Positions 1-7,250 of a stretch of DNA of 8,865 nt are shown piece by piece. The stretch's first letter is position 1. The number at the start of each line of letters is the position of its first letter. Below the pieces are notes generated by a model. That model did no database searches and was not told where the DNA came from. It worked only from the letters and a program-made list of their open reading frames with translations. Both the position numbers and the translations under genes were made by a program. Source of the DNA: Bacteroidota bacterium (GTDB lineage Bacteria > Bacteroidota > Bacteroidia > Flavobacteriales_D > Crocinitomicaceae); the NCBI GenBank assembly GCA_016866375.1, contig VGMK01000074.1, forward strand, positions 1-8,865, given 5' to 3'.

Positions 1-1
1 C

Positions 2-250
2 CGTATCCTAGGTGACGTTTCTGGCACAAATGTTACCACACTTCGACCTAACGTCGCTCTTAAAATAAAAGTTTATAATCAGGAGAAGCAAAGAGTCTAC
101 AGGAACTGGGTCAGATTAAGGAATTTTAGAGGAATAACTCGGATGCAAATTGCGATTAACGGGATAAACATGACTAACCGCAATGCGCTCACTCAAGAAC
201 AAATTGCAGAAATGGTATTCATGGCTATAGAAGCATTGCGCAACAAATAA
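2..250 (+). CDS. C-terminal end of an unrecognised protein (partial, 5' end outside window)
   Basis: An open frame enters from the left edge (first full codon at 2) and runs 82 codons to a TAA stop at 248-250. I do not recognise the family. The visible part is basic and alternates short hydrophobic and polar stretches, as in a beta-rich domain (for example VALKIKVYN, then VYRNWVRLRNF). It ends in an amphipathic helix, LTQEQIAEMVFMAIEALRNK. No membrane segment or catalytic motif is visible. It could be the tail of a periplasmic or surface protein, but that is a guess from composition only. The gene converges on the tRNA-Gln gene, and its stop codon lies within the A/T tract of the tRNA terminator. 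Calling it coding rests on the open frame, the protein-like composition and the sensible end; the true start and length are unknown. Confidence 0.7.
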   Translation, partial: RILGDVSGTNVTTLRPNVALKIKVYNQEKQRVYRNWVRLRNFRGITRMQIAINGINMTNRNALTQEQIAEMVFMAIEALRNK

Positions 251-274
251 AAAAAGGAGCCGAACAGCTCCTTT
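248..274 (-). terminator. Rho-independent terminator of tRNA-Gln
   Basis: The arms 253-260 (aaaggagc) and 267-274 (gctccttt) pair perfectly over 8 bp around a 6-base loop at 261-266. Read on the - strand, the stem is followed by a T-rich tract (T7 with its first three in the stem, then A, then TTT), which is the classic intrinsic terminator shape. It begins at the last base of the encoded tRNA CCA end. On the + strand the hairpin is followed only by a short TTT, so it may stop the converging left-hand gene less efficiently. Confidence 0.88.
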
Positions 275-349
275 GGTTGACCCACTAGGGCTCGAACCTA
301 GACTCTTCTGAACCAAAATCAGACGTGTTGCCAGTTACACCATGGGTCA
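274..349 (-). tRNA. tRNA-Gln (anticodon TTG), CCA end encoded
   Basis: The reverse complement folds into a complete cloverleaf. The acceptor stem is TGACCCA (349-343) with TGGGTCA (284-278). The D stem is GTGT/ACAC with a GG-containing loop. The anticodon stem is TCTGA/TCAGA around the loop TTTTGGT, which places the anticodon TTG at 316-314. The variable loop is 5 nt, and the T arm is CTAGG-TTCGAGC-CCTAG. The discriminator base is A (277), followed by a genomically encoded CCA (276-274). The U1-A72 first pair is typical of bacterial tRNA-Gln and is a known identity feature. The tRNA reads CAA, and probably CAG by wobble. It stands alone, with its own promoter candidate upstream and a terminator directly downstream. 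Confidence 0.97.
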
Positions 350-381
350 ATAATCATTCACTATTTTATTGAATGAGGCGG

Positions 382-389
382 CAAATTTA
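382..389 (-). promoter_or_regulatory. Candidate -7 promoter element for tRNA-Gln
   Basis: On the - strand these bases read TAAATTTG, an exact match to the Bacteroidota -7 consensus TAnnTTTG. The element ends about 33 bases before the tRNA 5' end at 349, so initiation a few bases downstream would give a leader of roughly 25 nt, which is sensible for a tRNA. A clear TTG-type -33 element at 17-23 bases upstream is not seen; that stretch is simply AT-rich. The match is direct, and the role is inferred from family-level promoter knowledge. Confidence 0.6.
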
Positions 390-480
390 CAGACAAAATT
401 TGAAATTATTAAATTGCGCGACAAAAATAAATATATTCCTGCCTTAAAAGCAAAATTTCCGTGTTATCACCCAAAATTAC

Positions 481-488
481 TACCTTCG
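481..488 (+). promoter_or_regulatory. Weak candidate -7 element for the five-gene operon
   Basis: The bases TACCTTCG match TAnnTTTG at all but one fixed position and lie 25 bases before the proposed ATG of the DUF2723 gene at 513. A possible but poor -33 partner is the TTT at 456-458. A single near-match in an AT-rich region is weak evidence. It is listed because the operon needs a promoter between the tRNA and 513, and this is the best-placed near-consensus site I see. AAAATTTG at 395-402, with TTG at 369-371 about 23 bases upstream, is an alternative. Confidence 0.25.
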
Positions 489-512
489 CAGAACTCATTA
501 AACCAAGAGTAT

Positions 513-3500
513 ATGAATTGGACATTTGATAAATGGAATAAATTGGCGGGGTGGAGTGTTTTTGCAATAGCCACCTCCGTTTACCTCATAACGATGGAGG
601 ATACAGTAAGCTTGTGGGACTGTGGTGAATATATCACCGCAGCCTATAAATTAGAAGTAGGTCACCCGCCAGGAGCACCATTTTTTATGATTTTGGGACG
701 ATTATTTTCCTTTTTCGCTGCGCCTGAAAACGTGGCCGTGTGCATTAATTCCGTCTCAGCACTATCGAGTTCATTTACCATTCTTTTCATGTTTTGGTCT
801 CTGAGTTTATTAATAAGAAAAATGATTCGCATTAAAAAACCAGCCCTGGATAAAGGAGACGAGTTGGTAACTTTAATCGGAGCTGCTATCGGGTCTTTAG
901 CTTATACATTCTCAGATTCCTTTTGGTTTTCAGCAGTAGAAGGAGAAGTTTATGCCATGGCGTCATTGTTTACGGCAGTGATTTTTTGGGCGATTTTAAA
1001 GTGGGACGAAGAAATGGCAAGACTTCAATCTGGGGAAGAGTTAGAACGTAGCCCAAATAGATGGTTGTTGTTCATTATGTTTTTGCTCGGATTAGCGATT
1101 GGAGTTCACTTACTCGGTATTCTTGTTGTTCCTGCCATCGGATATATTATCTATTTCCGTGTTGTAAAAGACACGAATCTGAAAGGAATGATTATCACCG
1201 GATTGGTTTCAATTTTTGCGCTAGGATTCATTCAAGAAGGCATCATTCCGGGCTCTATTTCTATGGCAAGTTCCTTTGAAGTGTATTTTGTAAATTCAAT
1301 AGGAATGCCGTTCTATTCAGGGACTATTTTCTTTTTTGCATTCATAGTGTTTTTATTATTTTGGGGCGTAAAATACGCAAGAAAAAAAGGAAAAACTACC
1401 CTGTACAACAGTTTGATGGGTTTAGTATTCCTTCTCATTGGATACGGCTCTTTTGCGGTTATTGTAATTCGTTCAAATGCAAATACCCCGTTAGATGAAA
1501 ATGACCCTGAGAATTTGGTAACCCTACATTCGTATTTAACACGCGAGCAATACGGTTCTGCGCCATTACTTTCAGGCCCCTATTGGAACTCACAAGAAAA
1601 TGATCAGAATGAATGGGACAATGCCTCTCCAAGTTACTTACGCAGATTCGTAGTGATACAAGATAACAAAGAAATTAAAGCATTTACGAAAGAAGATGAA
1701 GCTAATGCCTATGCAGAAGAGGTAAGCGGGTTAGTTGAAGAAAAGTACTTCGCATCAAATCGCACCTTAGTCGGCGAAAACAAAGTGGTCTACCAACCTA
1801 TGAAAGCCACTTATCCGTCAGATCAGACGACAATATTCCCTCGAATGTATTCTGATGAAGAAAGGCATATTCGCGGTTATAAAAATTGGTCGGGCTACGA
1901 TCTAACCAAAGGAAGTTCATCAGCCACCGGAAAAGACGGCAATAGACTTCCATCCTTCGGCGAAAACCTTCGCTATTTCTTCCGTTATCAAATCAATTGG
2001 ATGTATACCCGTTATTTCATGTGGAATTTTGCTGGAAGACAAAACGACATTCAAGGACACGGGGACCAAATGCGTGGCAATTGGATTTCTGGTATCGGAT
2101 TCATCGATAATGATCGCTTAGGGAACCAAGACGAAGCTCCTTATTATACCACCGAAAATCCTTCGAATAATAAATTCTATTTCATTCCACTTATTTTAGC
2201 GCTCGTTGGGTTGATCTTCCACTTTTACAAATCGCCAAAAGATGCTTTTGTCTTACTTTTAGCTTTTTTATTCACCGGCCTCGCCATTGTGATATATCTC
2301 AATCAGAAGCCCTTTGAACCTAGAGAACGAGATTATGCCTATGCAGGATCTTTCTATTTTTTCGCTATGTGGATTGGTATTGGCGTTTATGCCATATATG
2401 ATATTCTAACTAGCAAGAAATGGGTGTCAAATGGAATCGTTTCTGCCGGATTGTCAGGAGTACTAGGAGTAATTACCCCTGTATTAATGGCTACTCAAGG
2501 ATGGGACGACCATGACCGAAGTGGAAAAACATCTGCTCGAGACTTGGCACTGAATTACCTGGAATCATGCTCTAAAAACTCAATCATCTTTACCAACGGT
2601 GACAATGATACATTCCCTCTTTGGTACATGCAAGAGGTAGAGGGCAAGAGAACTGATGTGCGCGTTTGTAATTTATCCTTAATGGGGACAGATTGGTATA
2701 CAAATCAAATGAAAATGAAAGCGTACGAATCAGATCCATTACCAATTAAGTTTCGAGAAGATCAAATTCTCATGTTGGCAGGAAATACGGATCAAATTTA
2801 TTTCCTTAGCATGCGAGAACTGGTAAATTCTAATAACGATAGTGTTATTCATTCAGTAATGGACTTAAGATTAAAATACAACTTAGATAAAGCAAAAATG
2901 GCTGTTCGTTACTTCGATGCGTCTGCTGCACCATTTTTAGCACAAATTAATAGTGCGGATGAAGATGTGAACAAGGCAAAAGGTATGCTCATGTCGACAG
3001 ACACTTCGATTAAACAAACAATCATTAATAAATTTAAAGGGTATAACTATCTAGAAGCAGTCTCTAAAAAATCAAACTTGAACGGTCAAATTATGCAACA
3101 ATTAGGCTTACTTGTTCAAGATTTCGAGTATCCAGAGTATATGGAATTCGTGGATCAATATGGTTATGCTACCCCTCCTGAAAAATTACGCGATTGGTCT
3201 TCTGTTGATTTATCAGAAGCGATGGAATTTGTGAGAAACGATGCTAATGCGCTTGAAAATGGTACGAAAGCAATTTCATTCTTTCCATCCAAAAAATTCT
3301 CATTAAAAGTCAATAAACAAAATGCATTGGAAGCGGGGACAATTAATACTACTCAAGAGTCCTCTTGCCCGGATCGCATAAACTTTGCCTACGACAGAGA
3401 CCGCTACTTAACAAAGAGTGAAATCATGATGTTGGATGTATTGGCAAATAACGATTGGAAAAGAGGAATATATTTCTCTAGCAATAGAGGGTCTAGTTTA

Positions 3501-4454
3501 TCAATTGCCCTATTACAATCTGGTTACATAAAGCAAGTTGGAGTTGCCTTTGAACTTAGCCCTATTCGAGGTGAATTCAATAAATACACCCGAATGCCGT
3601 CCCTTTTTGACGCCGATAAAATGTATAAAAACATGACGGAAGTTTATTCATATGGAGACTTGAAAAACCCTGATGTTTTAACAGATTACTACGCACGAAG
3701 GCATACCACACAATACAGGCAGTGCTTCTTACAATTAGCTGAAGAATTCTATTTCAGAGGAAAAAGAGCTGAGGATTCACTAAATGCCGTTACTAAAGTT
3801 TCAGCAACTATTAAACCTGCAACGAAGACACAAAAACAAGAGGAAGAGGATTCATTGCAGCAACTAGCTTGGAGAAAACAAGTAGCTGATAATTTTGCCA
3901 AGACAGAAAAACTGCTCGACATGGCAATGGAAATTTTACCATTTGAAACTGTTCTAGACTTTGGTGAAGTTGGAGCCATTGACCCTCTTGGATCTTTGAG
4001 TTTGAACAGCGAGCACAGCCACTATGACCCTGAGCGCAAAGTACAAGCTTATGCGAGTGGTCATTTACACGAATATGTTCAGTTGTATACGTTGATTAAG
4101 AAATTCGATAAAGCAAGCGCATTGGCAACTAAGATTCTCGGCAGTTATGAAACTATTTTTGGATTCTTCCAAAATAGCGACCCTAGCTTAGCGGTGAATC
4201 CTGAAAATGCAGAAGATCTTCATGCGGCACTGGATGCTTGTTTTAAAATTCAAACAACGGCTGAAGAAGAAGGCCACACCAAACTAGCAAATGATGCAGA
4301 GCGCAAAATAGAGTATGTGTATAAAAATATCACTAAATCTATCGTTGACGCACTTTCTGGATCGGAAGAAGGTAGCGCCTTGGATCGGCGTTTACAACTG
4401 ATGCGTAATCACTATTGGGTAGAAGAAAGCCCAAAACTGAAATTAGGAAAATAG
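513..4454 (+). CDS. DUF2723 family multi-pass membrane glycosyltransferase (GT-C type)
   Basis: This is a 1313-residue inner-membrane protein of the DUF2723 family, the group that includes the animal O-mannosyltransferase TMEM260. It probably transfers a sugar from a lipid-linked donor to protein on the outer face of the membrane; donor and acceptor cannot be read from the sequence. An N-terminal helix (about 13-28) leads to the family signature WDCGEY (35-40, acidic D36/E39) and GHPPGAP (50-56). About nine membrane segments follow to residue 320. Next comes a large loop opening with the family-typical NTPLDENDPENLVTLHSYL, then about four more segments (554-680). The long soluble C-terminal part begins near NGDNDTFPLWYMQE (about 694). 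It is charged and helix-rich towards the end, possibly TPR-like. I chose the ATG at 513 because the frame upstream to a TTG at 369 encodes a basic, unfamily-like stretch overlapping the tRNA promoter. It heads the operon, and the next gene begins immediately after its TAG. Confidence 0.9.
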   Translation: MNWTFDKWNKLAGWSVFAIATSVYLITMEDTVSLWDCGEYITAAYKLEVGHPPGAPFFMILGRLFSFFAAPENVAVCINSVSALSSSFTILFMFWSLSLLIRKMIRIKKPALDKGDELVTLIGAAIGSLAYTFSDSFWFSAVEGEVYAMASLFTAVIFWAILKWDEEMARLQSGEELERSPNRWLLFIMFLLGLAIGVHLLGILVVPAIGYIIYFRVVKDTNLKGMIITGLVSIFALGFIQEGIIPGSISMASSFEVYFVNSIGMPFYSGTIFFFAFIVFLLFWGVKYARKKGKTTLYNSLMGLVFLLIGYGSFAVIVIRSNANTPLDENDPENLVTLHSYLTREQYGSAPLLSGPYWNSQENDQNEWDNASPSYLRRFVVIQDNKEIKAFTKEDEANAYAEEVSGLVEEKYFASNRTLVGENKVVYQPMKATYPSDQTTIFPRMYSDEERHIRGYKNWSGYDLTKGSSSATGKDGNRLPSFGENLRYFFRYQINWMYTRYFMWNFAGRQNDIQGHGDQMRGNWISGIGFIDNDRLGNQDEAPYYTTENPSNNKFYFIPLILALVGLIFHFYKSPKDAFVLLLAFLFTGLAIVIYLNQKPFEPRERDYAYAGSFYFFAMWIGIGVYAIYDILTSKKWVSNGIVSAGLSGVLGVITPVLMATQGWDDHDRSGKTSARDLALNYLESCSKNSIIFTNGDNDTFPLWYMQEVEGKRTDVRVCNLSLMGTDWYTNQMKMKAYESDPLPIKFREDQILMLAGNTDQIYFLSMRELVNSNNDSVIHSVMDLRLKYNLDKAKMAVRYFDASAAPFLAQINSADEDVNKAKGMLMSTDTSIKQTIINKFKGYNYLEAVSKKSNLNGQIMQQLGLLVQDFEYPEYMEFVDQYGYATPPEKLRDWSSVDLSEAMEFVRNDANALENGTKAISFFPSKKFSLKVNKQNALEAGTINTTQESSCPDRINFAYDRDRYLTKSEIMMLDVLANNDWKRGIYFSSNRGSSLSIALLQSGYIKQVGVAFELSPIRGEFNKYTRMPSLFDADKMYKNMTEVYSYGDLKNPDVLTDYYARRHTTQYRQCFLQLAEEFYFRGKRAEDSLNAVTKVSATIKPATKTQKQEEEDSLQQLAWRKQVADNFAKTEKLLDMAMEILPFETVLDFGEVGAIDPLGSLSLNSEHSHYDPERKVQAYASGHLHEYVQLYTLIKKFDKASALATKILGSYETIFGFFQNSDPSLAVNPENAEDLHAALDACFKIQTTAEEEGHTKLANDAERKIEYVYKNITKSIVDALSGSEEGSALDRRLQLMRNHYWVEESPKLKLGK
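4445..4450 (+). promoter_or_regulatory. Ribosome binding site of the deacetylase gene
   Basis: AGGAAA lies 4 bases before the ATG at 4455 (AGGA with 6 bases of spacing), inside the last codons of the DUF2723 gene. It is the clearest Shine-Dalgarno-like site in the operon. It supports 4455 as the start even though no base separates the preceding stop codon from this ATG. Confidence 0.55.
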
Positions 4455-5060
4455 ATGCGATTCTTTAGGGTGCCCAAATTACTGCGTTGGAATTACCGAA
4501 ATGCGATGTGGCAAGGAAGAGAATCTGAAGTATATCTTACCTTTGATGACGGCCCCCACCCGCTCGTTACTCCCTGGGTTTTGAAGCTTTTAGAAAAACA
4601 TGAGGTTGTGGCTACATTTTTTTGCATTGGGAAAAACGTAGATTTAAATCCGGAATTATTTCAGCGTATTCGACAAGCGGGACACGCTGTTGGAAATCAT
4701 ACGATGTTTCACGAAAGAGGTCGGCATTCAAGCGCCGCACACTACATGGAATCAGTAATTGAAGCTAAAAAACATATTCCTTCTTCACTTTTCAGGCCTC
4801 CTTATGGTTCACTAACGTTTCGCCAATATAGAAAACTAAAGAACCTTGGGTTTAAAGTAGTATTTTGGTCTTGGATAAGTTACGACTTTGACCAAAATTG
4901 TTCTAAAAATGAAATCCTTAAACAAGCTAAGCGAATTAAGGGTGGTGATATACTGGTATTTCATGACAGCGAAAAAGCTGAAATTCGTTTGAAAGAGGTA
5001 TTAGAAGATATCATTGTTGAATTGAAACGAAAGGATTTAAAATTTAGTATTATGGCGTGA
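4455..5060 (+). CDS. Polysaccharide deacetylase (NodB homology domain, CE4 type)
   Basis: This 201-residue single-domain protein carries every motif of carbohydrate esterase family 4, which are metal-dependent enzymes that remove acetyl groups from N-acetylated glycans such as peptidoglycan or chitooligosaccharides. Visible are TFDDGP (29-34; catalytic-base Asp and metal Asp), HTMFH (82-86; metal His82 and His86), RPPYG (114-118), the WSWISYDFD region (138-146) and LVFHDS (167-172; catalytic His170). The set is complete, so it is probably active. There is no signal peptide or clear membrane segment; the short N-terminus is basic and aromatic. Either it acts in the cytosol or at the membrane surface, or it is exported in some unrecognised way. 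The natural substrate cannot be told. The start abuts the upstream stop codon, and the TGA stop overlaps the next ATG by one base, so coupled translation with both neighbours is likely. Confidence 0.93.
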   Translation: MRFFRVPKLLRWNYRNAMWQGRESEVYLTFDDGPHPLVTPWVLKLLEKHEVVATFFCIGKNVDLNPELFQRIRQAGHAVGNHTMFHERGRHSSAAHYMESVIEAKKHIPSSLFRPPYGSLTFRQYRKLKNLGFKVVFWSWISYDFDQNCSKNEILKQAKRIKGGDILVFHDSEKAEIRLKEVLEDIIVELKRKDLKFSIMA

Positions 5061-7243
5061 TGGATACTATCATTGAATACCTATTGCCTGAATTTGGTTT
5101 TCCTTTGACCAATCCCGTATTGGTTTTTTCTTTATTGCTTTTTATTATCCTACTTTCTCCCATAGTATTGCGACGCTTAAAAATACCGGGAATCATTGGA
5201 TTAATAATCTCAGGTTTGATCATTGGTCCACATGCGCTTGGACTAATTGGATATAATGCCCTTCAAGCAGAGGGCTCTATCAAGCTGTTCTCAACCATTG
5301 GGTTGTTATATATTATGTTTATGGCGGGTCTTGAACTTGACTTAAATCAATTTAAAAAATACCTAAATAAAAGTCTAACCTTTGGTTTACTTACATTCAT
5401 TTTACCTTTGATTTTAGGATATCCCATTTGCTATTATGTACTGAATCTAGATGCAATAGCGAGTTTACTTGTTGCCAGTATGTTCTCAACACACACCTTG
5501 GTGGCTTACCCTATAATCAGTAAATACGGACTGTCTAAACACAGTTCAGTTGCGATAACGGTGGGCGGCACCATATTGACGGATACAGCAGTTTTGATTA
5601 TTTTGGCAATTATCTCGGGTTCTTCCACAGGAAATCTTGACGGTATTTTTTGGTTGAAACTCTTCACCTCATTGACCATATTTTCTGTCATCATGTTTTT
5701 GGGGATTCCTAAAATTGCTCGATGGTTTTTTAGCAAATTGGATAGTGAGAAATCATCTCAGTACATTTTTGTATTGTCCATTGTATTCTTTGCCGCCTTT
5801 CTTGCAGAGATGGCAGGTGTGGAACACATCATCGGTGCCTTCGTGGCGGGATTGGTATTGAACAGGCTTATTCCACATAATTCAGTTCTAATGAATCGGA
5901 TAGATTTCATTGGGAATTCACTTTTTATTCCATTTTTTCTAATTTATGTGGGAATGGTGGTGGATTACAGAGCATTTCTTCAGGGCACATGGCCTCTAGT
6001 TATTGCAGGAGTTCTTACAACTTTTGCGATTTTTAGTAAGTGGTTGGCCGCATTGGTTACGCAGCTAATATTCAACATGTCAAAAACAGAAAGACAGGTT
6101 ATTTTTGGGTTAAGTACAAGCCATGCAGCAGCTACTCTTGCGATCATTATGGTGGGATATAACGAAGGGAATGGAATACTGGACATTAACATTGTGAACG
6201 GCACGGTATTGCTCATCTTATTTACATGTATGACCGCCTCTTTTGTAACTGAAAATGCAGGTAAAAAATTATTGATTCAGTTGAATGAATCCGGTGAAGG
6301 GGAATTGAATGAGACGAAACTGCGAAATCAGCACATCATGGTTTCGATGAATGAATTAAAAGGCAATGAAAGCTTAATTGACTTTTCGCTGATTATTTCG
6401 GATCCGAAGGTGATTAATCCAATTTCTGTAGTTAGCGTTTATCCCAACAACGAAAAGGCAGAGATGATGATTCGAAAATCACGAAAATCTCTAGAAGACA
6501 TTGTCAAACACTTTTCCGGACACGAATCTAAATTAAATACTATCGCGACTATCGATTACAACTTGTCATCAGGCATTGCCAGAGTGTCAAAAGAATTAGT
6601 CGCTGATATAGTGCTAATCAACGATAATAAAAACTTCAGTTTTATACAGCGCATGGTTGGCGACGAGCGCGAGCGCCTCATGGACATTTGCGATAAAACG
6701 ATATTCTTTTGCCAACTTGATAAACCCATGCTTTCGTATTCGCGTATTGTAGTAATGGCTCCTCCTTTGTGCGAACTAGAGAACTCTTTTGCGATTTGGG
6801 TGGAACGCATATTTAGATTCGCCAGAGAACTAAATTTAAAAATAGAGCTTTTCAGCACCATTTCAACTCACGAACGGTTTGAAAAAATTGGACAAGCTAA
6901 CAAACTGGAAGCAGAGATAACGTTCAACGAAATAGAATATTTTGAAGACACGCTATTGAAGTATGATAAGAATAAAAATGACTTATTGATTGCCTGCCTT
7001 GCAAGAAAAGGAGCTGTCTCACATAGTTTAGAAATCGATGGTTTCACAGCGAAAATGGAAAAAGCCTGCCCTGTAAATGATGCTTTATTCATCTACCCTG
7101 CCCTACAAATCAATGCATTATACTCTTCATACGACGATATTTCCGCTTCGCCGATTGCAGCAGGTGTTGAGACGATTCAAAAAATCGGTCGAGAAGTAGG
7201 CAACATCCTTGTAGGTAAAAAGACCAGAAAACAGCGGAAATAA
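5060..7243 (+). CDS. CPA2-family cation/proton antiporter with C-terminal Usp-like region
   Basis: This 727-residue protein has an N-terminal Na+/H+ exchanger domain (about 20-400, roughly 12-13 helices) that swaps Na+ or K+ for H+ across the inner membrane. CPA2 hallmarks are GLIIGPHALG (52-61), GLELD (90-94), MFSTHTLVAYP in the first broken helix (141-151), TDTAVL with candidate ion-site Asp175, and GVEHIIGAFVAGLVLNR near 253-270. From about 420 the protein is soluble, with two alpha/beta units resembling universal stress protein folds (about 420-550 and 562-705). The usual Usp nucleotide loop (GxxG...GS/T) is not evident, so it may regulate without classic ATP binding. ATG at 5060 overlaps the preceding TGA (TGATG). 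A GTG at 5057 would add one residue and cannot be excluded. No Shine-Dalgarno site is seen, so translation probably depends on the upstream gene. Ion preference cannot be assigned. Confidence 0.92.
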   Translation: MDTIIEYLLPEFGFPLTNPVLVFSLLLFIILLSPIVLRRLKIPGIIGLIISGLIIGPHALGLIGYNALQAEGSIKLFSTIGLLYIMFMAGLELDLNQFKKYLNKSLTFGLLTFILPLILGYPICYYVLNLDAIASLLVASMFSTHTLVAYPIISKYGLSKHSSVAITVGGTILTDTAVLIILAIISGSSTGNLDGIFWLKLFTSLTIFSVIMFLGIPKIARWFFSKLDSEKSSQYIFVLSIVFFAAFLAEMAGVEHIIGAFVAGLVLNRLIPHNSVLMNRIDFIGNSLFIPFFLIYVGMVVDYRAFLQGTWPLVIAGVLTTFAIFSKWLAALVTQLIFNMSKTERQVIFGLSTSHAAATLAIIMVGYNEGNGILDINIVNGTVLLILFTCMTASFVTENAGKKLLIQLNESGEGELNETKLRNQHIMVSMNELKGNESLIDFSLIISDPKVINPISVVSVYPNNEKAEMMIRKSRKSLEDIVKHFSGHESKLNTIATIDYNLSSGIARVSKELVADIVLINDNKNFSFIQRMVGDERERLMDICDKTIFFCQLDKPMLSYSRIVVMAPPLCELENSFAIWVERIFRFARELNLKIELFSTISTHERFEKIGQANKLEAEITFNEIEYFEDTLLKYDKNKNDLLIACLARKGAVSHSLEIDGFTAKMEKACPVNDALFIYPALQINALYSSYDDISASPIAAGVETIQKIGREVGNILVGKKTRKQRK

Positions 7244-7250
7244 ATAAATT

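Noticed and set aside
116..316. Open frame of 66 codons on the - strand
   Set aside because: It overlaps the tRNA-Gln gene and its terminator and lies antisense to the left-hand protein; its translation shows no family character.
274..349. tRNA gene as an integration site for a mobile element
   Set aside because: No integrase and no recognisable direct repeat of the tRNA 3' end elsewhere in the window; the flanking genes look like ordinary chromosomal genes.
395..402. AAAATTTG with TTG 23 bases upstream as the main operon promoter
   Set aside because: The first base of the -7 consensus is missing and the leader would be about 100 nt. It is kept only as an alternative to the weak site at 481-488.
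1061..1279. Open frame of 72 codons on the + strand inside the DUF2723 gene
   Set aside because: It is an out-of-frame shadow in a membrane-coding stretch, with Cys/Arg/His-rich, unprotein-like composition.
3749..3979. Antisense frame in the DUF2723 gene, 76 codons
   Set aside because: Ser-rich complement of a well-supported coding region, with no start signal.
5506..7092. Four antisense frames (5506-5736, 5980-6216, 6556-6861, 6868-7092) within the antiporter gene
   Set aside because: All are complements of recognisable antiporter or Usp-like sequence, and none shows a domain or start signal of its own.
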